Shown here piece by piece: positions 36,222 to 46,028 of a DNA stretch of 64,000 bases. The stretch is from contig NZ_CP036274.1 of the NCBI RefSeq assembly GCF_007747655.1, positions 8,494,001-8,558,000 on the forward strand. Reading direction: 5' to 3'. Within the stretch, counting starts at the first letter, position 1. Every line of letters starts with the position of its first letter. This DNA comes from Anatilimnocola aggregata (GTDB lineage: Bacteria > Planctomycetota > Planctomycetia > Pirellulales > Pirellulaceae). Below the pieces are notes generated by a model. That model saw only the letters and a program-made list of their open reading frames with translations. It had not been told where the DNA came from and made no database searches. The translations under genes and the position numbers were made by a program.

Positions 36222-37100
36222 TTGAAGCAGCGACAAACGACTGGCGTGGATGGGCTCGACGAGTTGCTGGGGGGCGGGCTGCTGCCAGGAACATTAACGG
36301 TCGTCGTCGGGGCGACGGGCATCGGCAAGACGCAACTCGGGCTGCAGTTTGCCAATGCGGGCCTGACGCAAGAAAAGAAGCGCGGCGTGATCTTCGATTG
36401 CAGCTCGCGCGGCGATTCGCAGAACCACAGCGATTACACCGAGCGGATGTTCGATCATCGCTTGCCGGTGTTCGACGCCGATCAGCCCATCGATCTCGAG
36501 CATTTCTTTGCGGCGAATCAGAACTTTGGCGAATACCTGCACGTGTTCGATTACACGGGGCAGCGAGTGACCCGCAAGGATCTCGACTGGGACGACTGGC
36601 GCAACTGGCAAGCGCACTTGAATGCCCGTCTGCGGGCTGCAATCGCCTTTCTCTACGGCAACCTGGTGCAAGGTTCGCGACGGATTGTGGTCGATGGCAT
36701 TGAGCCCGTCGATCGCCCCGGCGAGTCGATCCAGTTCCACTTGTTCGAATACGTCTATCACCAAGTGCTGCGGAAAGATCCCGAGTGGGTGGCTCGCGAC
36801 CTGTTTCGCGAACACTATCGCCGCAATGCCGAAGCAGCGGCCCAGCACCTCTACAATCCGCAGGGGGTCGGCTGCTTGTTGCTGGTCACGTCGCACGAGA
36901 CGATGCTCGACGACCTGATCAGCCGTCCGCTAGCCGAGGGCGACGTCCTCTCGAATGCCAATACGCTGATTTACATGGGCAAGACGCGCAACGGTGACCG
37001 CATGGGGCGGTCCATCTTTGTTGCCAAGCACCGCGGCAGCGCGTGCGACGAGCGAATTGTGCCGTACACAATCGACGACCGCGGCGTGCATGTTGGCTAG
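36222..37100 (+). CDS. KaiC/RadA-like RecA-superfamily ATPase
   Basis: 292 residues, probably from a TTG at 36222 with AAAGGG upstream. It opens TGVDGLDELLGGGLLPGTLTVVVGATGIGKTQLGLQFANAG, the classic KaiC/Rad55-type start with Walker A GATGIGKT. A Walker B-like segment is RRIVVDGIEPV. It is a single-domain protein and lacks the second ATPase domain and the phosphorylation sites of clock KaiC, so no circadian role is implied. Function unknown. It is divergent from the amidohydrolase and ends 9 nt before the convergent methyltransferase gene. Confidence 0.8.
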   Translation: MKQRQTTGVDGLDELLGGGLLPGTLTVVVGATGIGKTQLGLQFANAGLTQEKKRGVIFDCSSRGDSQNHSDYTERMFDHRLPVFDADQPIDLEHFFAANQNFGEYLHVFDYTGQRVTRKDLDWDDWRNWQAHLNARLRAAIAFLYGNLVQGSRRIVVDGIEPVDRPGESIQFHLFEYVYHQVLRKDPEWVARDLFREHYRRNAEAAAQHLYNPQGVGCLLLVTSHETMLDDLISRPLAEGDVLSNANTLIYMGKTRNGDRMGRSIFVAKHRGSACDERIVPYTIDDRGVHVG

Positions 37101-37109
37101 GTGAGTGTT

Positions 37110-37766
37110 CTAAGCTTTGACGGCCATGAACGACTTCGTCAGGCCGGCGACTCGCTCGTCGATCAATTGTGCGTCCGGGAACATGGCCGCGAATTCGCGC
37201 CGGCTGAGAAGTTGAATCTCGCGGGCGTAGCCGATGGCTTCTGCCTCGGTCTTGGCCTTGGGAAACCAGCCTAGCTGAAAGCGGCGCAGGAGAAACACCT
37301 TTGTCCGCTCGGGCAAGAACTGAAAGCCCGGGAAGAGGAAGTGGGGCTCGATGGGGAAATAGCGGTTGGGCGTTTGCACAAAGTAGCGCTGGCCAACGCG
37401 ACGAATTTCGTCAGCCATCCGTTGTTGATCGGCGGGACCACCCACGTGTTCGATCACGCTGTTCGAAAAGACGAGATCGAATTCGCCAGTACCGAATTGC
37501 GACAGGTCGCGAGCATCGCCGACGATCCACTTGAATCTCTCATCGGGAGTCTCGGCGGGGAAAATATTGAGGACAGTGAACTGCAGATCGTCGCGCTCGG
37601 CCAGGTCCATCGTTTTCCAAAAGACATCGGTACCGCCGACATCCAGAATTCGCAGCGGCTTCGGCGCGGCATCGATCACCGCCATCAAGTGTGCGAGTCG
37701 TTTGCGGCGAGCCTTGTAGGCGAACGATTGCTTGTTCTGAAAATCAGCTTGCGCGGTGGTGGACAT
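37110..37766 (-). CDS. Class I SAM-dependent methyltransferase
   Basis: 218 residues. The SAM-binding motif I is RILDVGGTDVFWKTMD, followed by an acidic residue region IVGDARDLSQF and motif IV-like FDLVFSNSVIEHVGGPADQQRMADEIRRV. These are typical of small-molecule methyltransferases of the Methyltransf_11 kind. The C-terminal part has basic and aromatic residues (PNRYFPIEPHFLFPGFQFLP) that may contact a membrane or lipid substrate. Substrate not known. Confidence 0.85.
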   Translation of the reverse strand: MSTTAQADFQNKQSFAYKARRKRLAHLMAVIDAAPKPLRILDVGGTDVFWKTMDLAERDDLQFTVLNIFPAETPDERFKWIVGDARDLSQFGTGEFDLVFSNSVIEHVGGPADQQRMADEIRRVGQRYFVQTPNRYFPIEPHFLFPGFQFLPERTKVFLLRRFQLGWFPKAKTEAEAIGYAREIQLLSRREFAAMFPDAQLIDERVAGLTKSFMAVKA

Positions 37767-37998
37767 GATAGTTCGCTGCGGGCCAAGGATGGATGTCTGT
37801 TGCCGGAATCGACACCCTAAACCTAGCCCGCAATGGCCTCAGAGGCGGGTTCTGTGGCGGCGCACAAAGCACAGCAATTGACGCGATTGGCCGCACCGTG
37901 AGTGGCAGAATCGGCAACACCGTCACAAGCGGAAAGTGGGGACGACGTCACGGCGAAGCAGCAGGCCTGCGAGTGTCTCACGCCCCTTCCACGAGCGA

Positions 37999-38349
37999 TT
38001 AACCAAGCGATTCGACGATCCGCCCATAGCTCCACATCACGACGAGCGCACAGGTCCCGATGAGGAGCGCGGTCCAAGCGAGAACTGCGAACGACAGCAA
38101 AATCTTGCTGCGAGTCGAGAATGCTTTGCTCTGCCAGAGCCAATGCAGCCCTAGCGCGCCGGTCACAAAAAAAAGAACGCTCAGCAGCAGCCAAGGGTTG
38201 TCGCGAATCTCGCGCCAGGAGGCACCGGGATTGGTTGCCGTGTGGTGATCCTCGCCAGCCGAAACGCTTTCCTCCGCGGGCAGAGCGGCGACGGCCTCTT
38301 CCCCCTCAGCCCCATTTTCGACAACAGCATCCAGCGGTTCATCGGGCAT
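37999..38349 (-). CDS. Small membrane protein of unknown function
   Basis: 116 residues from the ATG at 38349; the frame remains open further upstream but overlaps the divergent apbE start. An acidic, Ala-rich N-terminus (~45 residues) precedes two transmembrane helices (NPWLLLSVLFFVTGALGLHWLW and ILLSFAVLAWTALLIGTCALVV). No motif recognised. It is divergent to apbE with about 120 nt between starts. Confidence 0.6.
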   Translation of the reverse strand: MPDEPLDAVVENGAEGEEAVAALPAEESVSAGEDHHTATNPGASWREIRDNPWLLLSVLFFVTGALGLHWLWQSKAFSTRSKILLSFAVLAWTALLIGTCALVVMWSYGRIVESLG

Positions 38350-38471
38350 GTTGGCTTCGTCGCGGTGGCTGGGAAGTTCGGCGGGTACCTGGCAGCCACC
38401 AATATGTTCGACGGGCACCGTGGTGGGAACCCGGGGGCAGGCCGCCGACAGGAGGTTACAATAAGGCAAGT

Positions 38472-39569
38472 ATGAGCCCACCGAATGACAAATCCTCGCG
38501 CCGCGACTTTTTGGCCGGCCGCAGTGCGCGCGAAGTGCTGGTGAAGTTAGCTGCCGAGACGAAGCCAGCTCCCAAGCAGGTGGCGGCAGCGCCGGTGGAA
38601 CAGCGGCCAGCTCGTCCGCTGCTGCATGTCAGCCGCGAGGCGATGGCCTGCGAGTTCGAGATCTTCTTCGATCCGGTGCGATATCCCAGCGGCACCGATG
38701 TCTCAGTCGTCGCGCTCGACCTGATTACCGCGCTCGAGGATCAACTGACTATTTATCGCGAGACCAGCGAAGTCAGCAGACTCAATGCAATCGCGTCGTT
38801 CCGGCCCGTGGCAGTCGAAATTGGGTTGTTCGAACTGCTGCAGCGAGCCAAGGAATTGTCCCAGCAGACAGGCGGGGCGTTCGACGTTACCGCCGGACAG
38901 TTGAGCAAAACGTGGGGCTTCTTTCGTCGCGAGGGTCGCTTTCCGACACCAGCAGAAATCGCTGAGGCTCTGGCCTTGGTGGGAAGCGACAGTTTGGAAC
39001 TGAACGCTGCCGGGCAGTCGGTTCAATTCATGAAGCCCGGGATGGAACTAAACTTCGGCGCGATCGGCAAGGGATATGCGCTCGATCGAGCGGCCGATCT
39101 GCTGGCCGAGAAAGGACTCTGCGATTGCATGTTGCACGGCGGCAACAGCAGCGTGCTCGCGCGCGGGTCGCGCGAAGAAGGTGCCGATCACTGGACCGTG
39201 GCCCTGAAACATCCACTCAAGCCCAACGAGCGACTCGGTGAGTTTTTCCTCCGCAATCAGGCGTTGGGAACTTCCGGCAGTGGCTCGCAGTATTTTCATC
39301 ATGCCGGCAAACGCTACGGGCATATCATCGACCCGCGCACCGGCTGGCCCGCCGAAGCTGTGCTCTCCAGCACCGTCATCGCGCCGACGGCTGCCGAAGC
39401 CGATGCGCTGGCGACGGCCTTGTATGTGATGTCGCTCAGCGAAGCTGAAGCGTTTGCGAAAGTGCGGCCCGATGTCGCGGTGCTCTTGATCACGCACGGC
39501 AAACATCCGGGAGCAATCGAGCTCCATCCGTTCAATCTGCCGGCTGACGCGTGGCGCAACGTGGGATAG
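38472..39569 (+). CDS. apbE: FAD:protein FMN transferase (ApbE)
   Basis: 365 residues. The N-terminus has a Tat-like pair (SSRRDFLAGRSARE), consistent with export. Family motifs: MACEFEIFF, EDQLTIYRETSEVSRLNA, GGAFDVTAGQL, LNFGAIGKGYALDRAADLL, and the metal/FAD site LGTSGSGSQYF...HIIDPRTGWPAE. The enzyme transfers FMN from FAD to a threonine of target proteins, typically subunits of Nqr/Rnf. No target genes are in the window, so its partner must be encoded elsewhere. Confidence 0.93.
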   Translation: MSPPNDKSSRRDFLAGRSAREVLVKLAAETKPAPKQVAAAPVEQRPARPLLHVSREAMACEFEIFFDPVRYPSGTDVSVVALDLITALEDQLTIYRETSEVSRLNAIASFRPVAVEIGLFELLQRAKELSQQTGGAFDVTAGQLSKTWGFFRREGRFPTPAEIAEALALVGSDSLELNAAGQSVQFMKPGMELNFGAIGKGYALDRAADLLAEKGLCDCMLHGGNSSVLARGSREEGADHWTVALKHPLKPNERLGEFFLRNQALGTSGSGSQYFHHAGKRYGHIIDPRTGWPAEAVLSSTVIAPTAAEADALATALYVMSLSEAEAFAKVRPDVAVLLITHGKHPGAIELHPFNLPADAWRNVG

Positions 39570-39616
39570 ACTGCCAGGCTTGTCGAGTGCAAACACGAGG
39601 ATGACAGGCTGGAAGC

Positions 39617-41152
39617 CTATCCCACGTATTCTTCAACGACGATGCGGCCGTAGCCGATTTCGACAACGCGAACGTCGACGTTCACACCGATGACATCGCC
39701 TGTGGAGACGACATCGACGCGCTCGCCGTCGATGATCGCGCGGCCGCTGGGGCGCAAGATGGTCGTCGTTCTGCCAATCGCGCCGACCGCCACCTTCTTG
39801 GCAGCGGGCACAACGGTGTCTGTCGCGTCGATCGATTCCGTGGCGTCGGCCATCGCGCCCCCTGGGGTCAGAATCAGCTGGCTGAGGAGCGGAATTCGCC
39901 CGAGGTACGAAGTCATGGCATAAGCAATTCCCGCGAAGATGAAACCGGCTGCCATGAGCGTGGCGATCGAGCCGATGGTGATTGTCAAATCGGCAGCAGT
40001 CTCCGGAATAATGAACCGCTGCGAGGCAAGGACCACCGAGACACCAAGCAGCAACAGGCCGGCCACGCCCGAGACACCAAAGCCGGGAAGGACGAAGAGT
40101 TCGATGGCGAGAAAGACGAGGCCGAGGCCAAACAGAATCACTTCGAGCCAACCCGATGTGCCCGAGAGAAAGCGACTCCAGAAGAACAGCGATGCGCAGG
40201 TGAGGGCGAGCAACCCGCCGATGCAAGTGCCCGGCGCGCAGCATTCGTACAGCACGCCGACAAGTCCCAACACAAACAGCAGCCCTGTGACCCACCAGAG
40301 GGTAAGGATGTAAACGGCGCGATCAATGTTATCGATGTCGTAGGTCTTCCATTTGCCGGCGACGTTATAGCGGGCCTTCAGTTCGTCCAGGTTGGCGACG
40401 GTTCCTTCGGCCAAAGTGAGCGCTTTCGCCCGCTCGCCCGAGACCGTGAGAAAGCTTCCTTTTTTGGACTCCAGAACCAATTCCCGCTTTTCCCAATCGG
40501 CACTATCAGCCTTGGAGCTGGCTTCTTTTTCGGTCAGGTATTCTTCGGCATTGGTCCGCTCGTTCACGTAGTGGAAGACTTCGCTGTCCATATCGACCAT
40601 CGCTTCGGCCAAGGCTGGGGGCCGCTTGTGCTCGGCTGCGAGGACGCGCATTTCGGTGACCAGCGGGCTGCGGATTTTCTCCGGCGCGTGGCGGAACATA
40701 AAGTCCTGATCGAGAAAAATAACGCCGACGTCCCCCAGGCGGGCCGTGGGGCGCATGATGATTTCGTCGCAGCCCAGCGAAACGAGCGCGGCACCGCTGA
40801 GGGCTTCGCGGGGGATAAAGGCGACCGTGTGAACACCGCTAAGGCTGTTCAGCTTGTTGGCGATATCGAGGCTCTCTTGCAAATAACCGCCGGGGCTGTC
40901 GATTTCGAACACGATCAAATCGGCACCAGCCTGGCGCGCGGCGGCTAACTTGCGCTCGACGTATGCTTTCGTCCAGCCATCGATGGACCCGTTGAACTGA
41001 ATGACCGCGGCCTTTTGGAATTTCGACTGCGGGCCAATCACTTCGGGCGCAGCCTCTTGCGCGAGCAACAGCGAAGCAAAAATCGCCAGCAGGAGTGCGC
41101 CGAGAGAGAATTGCCTCAGCCGGGACTGCGGGACGGAATGACGACGTCGCAT
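39617..41152 (-). CDS. NfeD/ClpP-class membrane serine protease
   Basis: 511 residues from the ATG at 41152. A signal or anchor helix (FSLGALLLAIFASLLLAQ) leads to a ClpP/SppA-like domain with FEIDSPGGYLQES and the predicted nucleophile S119 in REALSGAALVSLG. Four to six transmembrane helices follow (residues ~285-430), then a C-terminal NfeD OB-fold (GAIGRTTTILRPSGRAIIDGERVDVVSTGDVI). Such NfeD1b-type proteins cleave membrane proteins of the stomatin group and take part in membrane quality control. No stomatin gene (slipin) is next to it in this window. Confidence 0.9.
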   Translation of the reverse strand: MRRRHSVPQSRLRQFSLGALLLAIFASLLLAQEAAPEVIGPQSKFQKAAVIQFNGSIDGWTKAYVERKLAAARQAGADLIVFEIDSPGGYLQESLDIANKLNSLSGVHTVAFIPREALSGAALVSLGCDEIIMRPTARLGDVGVIFLDQDFMFRHAPEKIRSPLVTEMRVLAAEHKRPPALAEAMVDMDSEVFHYVNERTNAEEYLTEKEASSKADSADWEKRELVLESKKGSFLTVSGERAKALTLAEGTVANLDELKARYNVAGKWKTYDIDNIDRAVYILTLWWVTGLLFVLGLVGVLYECCAPGTCIGGLLALTCASLFFWSRFLSGTSGWLEVILFGLGLVFLAIELFVLPGFGVSGVAGLLLLGVSVVLASQRFIIPETAADLTITIGSIATLMAAGFIFAGIAYAMTSYLGRIPLLSQLILTPGGAMADATESIDATDTVVPAAKKVAVGAIGRTTTILRPSGRAIIDGERVDVVSTGDVIGVNVDVRVVEIGYGRIVVEEYVG

Positions 41153-41259
41153 AAGCAGTGTTGACAATGAAAAGTGGACACGAGCGGCAACCGACAGTTG
41201 CATTCTAGTGTGAGACGCAAGGAAATGCCCGTAACGATTCGAAAACCATATCACAGCAC

Positions 41260-42387
41260 TCAGTGAAAGCGGGCCAATGACAAAAACTCAACGGGGAGCT
41301 TGGTTCGTTCCGTCAGCGCCCAATCGGCGAGGACTTCGCCCAGCACGCCAGTGAATTTGAAGCCGTGACCCGAGAGGCCAGCAGCGAAAAAAACGTGCTC
41401 GGCCTGTGGATGCCGGTCGAGGAGGAAATTCTCGTCGGGAGACATGGTGTAAAAACAAACGCTGCGGTGTGCGGGAGTAAGAGAGACGCCCGGCAAGTAA
41501 TCGCGGGCGAAGGTGAGGACGCGATCTTGATCGGCAGGGTCGAGCAACCGAGCCTCGTGGAGCGGATCGGTCACGACCTGGCCGCCGCTATGTTCGCCGC
41601 ACTTCAGGCCGCGCTCGTTGATGGCTGGCAGGCCGTAAAAGACGCCGTGGGGCAATTCGTATAAGTAGGCAGGCGCGCCATGGGCGGCTTGATACTCGGG
41701 CTGCGCAGTGGGGAGCCAATAAATGTGCTTGCGACGGACGATCAGTGGGACGTTGATCGCCCGGAGAAAATCGCCTGCCCAAGGGCCCGCGGTAACGATC
41801 AGCTTGGCCGCCGAGAACTCACCCTGATCGGTTCGCACAGTCACTCCCGCCGCCGAATCCTGCCAGCTAAGGACGTTGACGCCGCTGCGCAGTTCCGCGC
41901 CGCAATCAATCGCCGCGGCGCAATGGGCCTGCACGCAGCGTTCGACATACAGCAGCCCCGCCCGGCGCTCATAGACGGCGTGCATCTCGGCAGGAACACG
42001 AAAGCCAGAGAAACGCCGCTCCGATTCAGTGGCCGTCAGCAGTTCCACATCGAGGCTGTGCAACTCGGCGGCTTGCAGCACTCCACTCACGACCGCGCCT
42101 TCGCGGGGGCCAATTTGCAGCAGGCCGACTTGTGAAAAGAGTTTGTCGTCAACTTTTTCTTCGAGCTCGCCCCACAACTCATAAGCGCGGCGAAGGAGCG
42201 GCACATAATCGGCATGTTCGAAGTAAGCCTGGCGAATGATGCGGGTCTCGCCGTGGGAACTTCCCCGGTCGTGCCCGGCCGGAAAACGATCGAGCCCGAG
42301 GACGCGCGCCCCACGACGAGCCAATTGCCAGCAGGCAGCGCTCCCCACGCCGCCGGTCCCCAGAACGATCGCATCGTACGTACTCAT
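41260..42387 (-). CDS. Monomeric sarcosine oxidase/N-methyltryptophan oxidase-like flavoenzyme
   Basis: 375 residues. FAD-binding motif AIVLGTGGVGSAACWQLARRG at the N-terminus, then the signature GSSHGETRIIRQAYFEHADYVPL. The C-terminal CFYTMSPDENFLLDRHP carries the cysteine that in monomeric sarcosine oxidase binds FAD covalently. It should oxidise an N-methyl amino acid or a similar amine to release formaldehyde and H2O2. The exact substrate is uncertain. The gene stands alone. Confidence 0.9.
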   Translation of the reverse strand: MSTYDAIVLGTGGVGSAACWQLARRGARVLGLDRFPAGHDRGSSHGETRIIRQAYFEHADYVPLLRRAYELWGELEEKVDDKLFSQVGLLQIGPREGAVVSGVLQAAELHSLDVELLTATESERRFSGFRVPAEMHAVYERRAGLLYVERCVQAHCAAAIDCGAELRSGVNVLSWQDSAAGVTVRTDQGEFSAAKLIVTAGPWAGDFLRAINVPLIVRRKHIYWLPTAQPEYQAAHGAPAYLYELPHGVFYGLPAINERGLKCGEHSGGQVVTDPLHEARLLDPADQDRVLTFARDYLPGVSLTPAHRSVCFYTMSPDENFLLDRHPQAEHVFFAAGLSGHGFKFTGVLGEVLADWALTERTKLPVEFLSLARFH

Positions 42388-42570
42388 AGTCGCCTATCAT
42401 GCGAGCTGGCTGGTCTGCTGTCACCTGCCCGCACGGTTAACGGGCGAAACTAAACGCCGATTGGTCGGGTATTTATCTAGCGCTGTCGAGCATGGTTGAG
42501 GGCAATATCGCTGAGGCAACCAATACGGCAGAATGACGCTGTTCTTAGGAGAAGCGGGAAGTCGAGGGGA

Positions 42571-42589
42571 CGAGTCATGGAATGACTCG
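42571..42589. repeat. CGAGTCAT-GGA-ATGACTCG palindrome
   Basis: A perfect 8-bp palindrome with a 3-nt centre, 28 nt before the ABC ATPase start. Same core (GTCATGGAATGAC) as the pair at 9023-9103. Confidence 0.7.
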
Positions 42590-42616
42590 ACTACGGGGAA
42601 GAGAAAGGCGTGTGGC

Positions 42617-43600
42617 ATGGGCGAAGCGGCCATCGAAGTCGAACAGCTATCGAAGACGTATGTCGAGGGAATGCTGCGGCGCAAAAAGCGCGAGGCGCTG
42701 CGGGAAGTCAGCTTTCAAGTTGAACGAGGGGAGATCTTCGGCCTGCTGGGGGGCAACGGCGCGGGGAAGACGACGTTCATCAAGATCCTGCTCGGCATTA
42801 TTCGCCGCTCGCAAGGCAAGGCGACGCTGCTGGGCTATCCGGCCGGCGATATTCGCGGTCGCCGGCGAGTGGGCTATTTGCCCGAGAACTTGCGCGTGCC
42901 ACGGCATTTGACCGCGATCACGGCGCTCGAATACTACGGCCACCTGAGCAACGTCCCCAGTAGCGTGATTCGGCAGCGGCGCGGCCCGCTGCTCGAGCGC
43001 GTCGGATTGGGCGCACGAGCGAACGACCCCGTCCGCAATTATTCCAAGGGCATGCTGCAGCGCTTAGGCCTCGCGCAGGCCATGCTGCACGATCCCGATA
43101 TTTTCATTCTTGATGAACCGACCGATGGGCTCGATCCCCTCGCGCGGTCGCAAGTGCGCGGTTATTTGGCTGAACTGAAACAGCAGGGGAAGACGGTTTT
43201 TCTCAACAGCCACATTCTGCAAGAGGTCGAACTGATCTGCGATCGGGTGGCGATTCTCGACCGGGGAACGCTCCGCCGCGTGGCGAACGTCAAAGAAATC
43301 ACGTCGGGCAAAATCGATGGGCTGGCAGGGGCGAATCAACTGCTGGAAGTGCAACTCGACCTGGTCGGCGACGAAGCCCGCCTGCGCGAGGTGCTGCCTG
43401 CCGATACGATCATCACCTGGCAGAAGTTAACAGCGGATTCGTTCCGCGTGGTGCTGCGGTTGCCCGATCAGGCAGCCGTCGACTTTTTTGTCGATGAGTT
43501 GCGCTTGCGCGGGGCGAGCATCATCGGCTTGGCACGGCGACGCATCAGCTTGGAAGAAGCGTACCTCGAAATTGTGGCTGCGGAATCGATCGACAACTAA
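42617..43600 (+). CDS. ABC transporter ATP-binding protein
   Basis: 327 residues from the ATG at 42617. Walker A GGNGAGKTT, Q-loop replaced by RVGYLPENLRVPRHLTA, signature NYSKGMLQRLGLAQAML, and Walker B FILDEPTDGLDP. The C-terminal extension of ~90 residues is typical of ABC-2 type exporters (NatA/GldA/NosF group). It pairs with the permease gene 28 nt downstream to move an unknown substrate out of the cell or into the membrane. Confidence 0.94.
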   Translation: MGEAAIEVEQLSKTYVEGMLRRKKREALREVSFQVERGEIFGLLGGNGAGKTTFIKILLGIIRRSQGKATLLGYPAGDIRGRRRVGYLPENLRVPRHLTAITALEYYGHLSNVPSSVIRQRRGPLLERVGLGARANDPVRNYSKGMLQRLGLAQAMLHDPDIFILDEPTDGLDPLARSQVRGYLAELKQQGKTVFLNSHILQEVELICDRVAILDRGTLRRVANVKEITSGKIDGLAGANQLLEVQLDLVGDEARLREVLPADTIITWQKLTADSFRVVLRLPDQAAVDFFVDELRLRGASIIGLARRRISLEEAYLEIVAAESIDN

Positions 43601-43628
43601 GGCGTGCGTGCGAGAAGGCGATTGTTGA

Positions 43629-45947
43629 ATGAGACCGTATCTGGCCATTGTCAAAGATTCGTTTCGCGAGGCGTTCGCTTCGCGCGTCTTGTGGATCGTG
43701 TTGATCATCATCACGCTTTTCCTGTTCGCCGTCTCGCCCCTTACTTATCGGCAAACGCTGACCACTGGCGTGCGAGAAGATGAGATTGCCTGGACCGATT
43801 TCATCGACCAGTTGCGCCAGGCTGACGAAGGGAAAGCGCGGCGCGGCGTGCAACGAATCTGGTCGCTACTGAGCACTGCTGGCCAGAAAGCAGTAGCCGA
43901 TTACCAGCCCTTGCCTTCGTCTCCGCAACTGAAGGATTTCGCCCAGCATGCGGAGTATACGAAGCCGATTATGCGCGATTTGGAATCGATCCTGCAGAAG
44001 GACGATCTTTATCAATCGACCGCGTTCTCGACGGCCAACTTGCGGCTGGAAGGGAAAGAACTATTGCGGCGCGAGAGCGAACTAACATCCGAAGAGCGCC
44101 AGCGGCTCAATCGCCTGTTGTTTGAATCGGCCTTTGGCGATGCCATCGACGAGAGCAAGTCGACGTCGCTGCAGTTGCGATTTGGCTGGTTCGATATGCT
44201 GCCGCCACTCCCCATCAGCAAACCGCTGTTGGTGACTACGGTTCGCCGGCTCCTTCCCTTTCTCGTCGATAAGGGGTTGCTCGCCATCGGCCTGCTCGTG
44301 GCCATCGTCGTCACCGCGCCGGCCATACCGCACACGTTCGAAACCGGTTCGCTGCATTTGCTGCTAAGCAAGCCGGTTTCGCGATCGCTCCTCTACGTAA
44401 GCAAGTTCATTGGCTCGTGCGCGTTTGTGCTGCTATGTGCGACCTACCTGTTCATTGGCCTGTATGTGCTGCTGGGGCTGCGCTGGGCCGTGTGGGAACC
44501 GCGGCTGCTGTGGTGCATTCCGATCTATACTTTTGTGTTCGCCGTTTATTACTCGGTGGCCGCGCTCGCGGGACTGATCTGGCGGAATGTGATTGTCAGC
44601 ATTCTGGTGGCGATCTTGTTTTGGGCCCTCTGCTTCACTGTGGGCTTTAGCAAGGTGACGATCGAAGCGTCGATGAACAAGTATCGCGTTCGCAAGATCG
44701 TGCCAGCTGGCCAAGACCTGCTCGTGATCGATGGCACGAACACTCCACTGGCTTGGAATGCTACGGAAAAGCGCTGGAACGTTGTTTTCCTCTCGAAAGA
44801 GCTGCGCGATGCTCAGCCCATTCTGTCGGTTGTGGCCGCGCTGCCGCCCATTCAGGGCCCGGTGTACGACCCCAAGGAAGATCGCCTGGTTGCGGTAATG
44901 ATGTCGATTAACAACGGCCAGCAGACCGTGGTCACCGCCAGCGCTAAAGATAACTTCACGTTTCGCGATGGCCCCGCTGCGCCGCAACCAACGCTGGCGT
45001 TTTTGAACGAGCCCGATGGCCAGCCGCTGCTCTTTACGGGGCAAGGCTTGTTCCGGCCGCAAGGCGATCTGAGCACCAAGAAGGACGAACTGACGGTGCT
45101 GGGCTATAAGATTCCCTTCACCACGCGCGGGCCGCTGCGCGATGCGGGACCATCTCCCGCGCAGAGTTGGGACGAGCCGTTTTCGGCCACCTTCGGTCCC
45201 GATGGGACGCTCTATACCTTCTCGCGCGGCAAGCTGCAGAGTTATGCCAAGGGGGATAGCGGCAAGTATGTGCCGAAGGAGTCAGAAAAATTCGAGAAGC
45301 CTGGTCAGCGGCGCGGCTGGCTCGCGGCGAGCAAGAACACGCTACTTGTCGCCTTTCGCGATGGTTCGTTGCAACTGCGCGATCCGCAAACACTGAAGCT
45401 GCGAACGACCGTCACGCCCGCAAAGGATGAACGGCCGCGAGCGCTGGCTTCGTCTCCCGATGGCAAATGGCTGGCCGTGGTTGCCGAGAGTCGCCGGCTG
45501 TTCGTGCTCGAAGATGGCAAGGACGACTTCCAACTCGCGCGGGCGGGTGGCCAGGGTGATATTTCTGCGGTGCAGTTTGCGCCCGAGGGAAAAATGTTCG
45601 TGGTCGATCTGGTCGACCGCGTTACGGTGTACGAGACGGGAACCTGGAAGCAGACCGCGCGCTTTGCGCCGCCACTTCACTTGCAAACCATTTTTTATCA
45701 CTACCTCATTCACCCGATCTATACCATCTGTCCCAAGCCGGGCGAGTTCTATCGCACCATCACCTATCTGCTGCTTGAAAAGGCAGAAGATAAAGGAACC
45801 GAAGATGGCGAGGAACCGCGCGAACCACAGGGGGATGCCCCGCCGCGCAAGGTCGAGAATCCCTGGCAGCCCGTTTACAGCAGCCTCGCCTTCATGCTGG
45901 TCATGCTCGCGCTGGGCTGCGTGTATATGGAGCGGCAAGAGTTCTAG
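43629..45947 (+). CDS. ABC-2 type permease with large extracytoplasmic insertion
   Basis: 772 residues, much longer than usual ABC-2 permeases. An N-terminal helix (FASRVLWIVLIIITLFLFAVS) is followed by a soluble stretch, then about five helices (residues ~215-345). Next is a region of ~340 residues with beta-propeller-like repeats (LASSPDGKWLAVVAESRRLFVLEDGK, ISAVQFAPEGKMFVVDLVDRVTVYETG), and a final helix (SLAFMLVMLALGCVYM) near the C-terminus. It is encoded directly after the ATPase and is surely its partner. The propeller may bind substrate or a periplasmic protein; that is inference. Confidence 0.82.
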   Translation: MRPYLAIVKDSFREAFASRVLWIVLIIITLFLFAVSPLTYRQTLTTGVREDEIAWTDFIDQLRQADEGKARRGVQRIWSLLSTAGQKAVADYQPLPSSPQLKDFAQHAEYTKPIMRDLESILQKDDLYQSTAFSTANLRLEGKELLRRESELTSEERQRLNRLLFESAFGDAIDESKSTSLQLRFGWFDMLPPLPISKPLLVTTVRRLLPFLVDKGLLAIGLLVAIVVTAPAIPHTFETGSLHLLLSKPVSRSLLYVSKFIGSCAFVLLCATYLFIGLYVLLGLRWAVWEPRLLWCIPIYTFVFAVYYSVAALAGLIWRNVIVSILVAILFWALCFTVGFSKVTIEASMNKYRVRKIVPAGQDLLVIDGTNTPLAWNATEKRWNVVFLSKELRDAQPILSVVAALPPIQGPVYDPKEDRLVAVMMSINNGQQTVVTASAKDNFTFRDGPAAPQPTLAFLNEPDGQPLLFTGQGLFRPQGDLSTKKDELTVLGYKIPFTTRGPLRDAGPSPAQSWDEPFSATFGPDGTLYTFSRGKLQSYAKGDSGKYVPKESEKFEKPGQRRGWLAASKNTLLVAFRDGSLQLRDPQTLKLRTTVTPAKDERPRALASSPDGKWLAVVAESRRLFVLEDGKDDFQLARAGGQGDISAVQFAPEGKMFVVDLVDRVTVYETGTWKQTARFAPPLHLQTIFYHYLIHPIYTICPKPGEFYRTITYLLLEKAEDKGTEDGEEPREPQGDAPPRKVENPWQPVYSSLAFMLVMLALGCVYMERQEF

Positions 45948-46028
45948 CAGGGTTGAAGCGATGAAGGGAGGCAGGGATAAAGGATATCTTCCTCCCTTCG
46001 ACCCTTTCCCCCTTCTACCCTCCCCCTC

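Noticed and set aside
36222-37100. Circadian-clock KaiC
   Set aside because: Single ATPase domain, no KaiA/KaiB genes nearby and no clock phosphorylation motif; only the RecA-like fold is supported.
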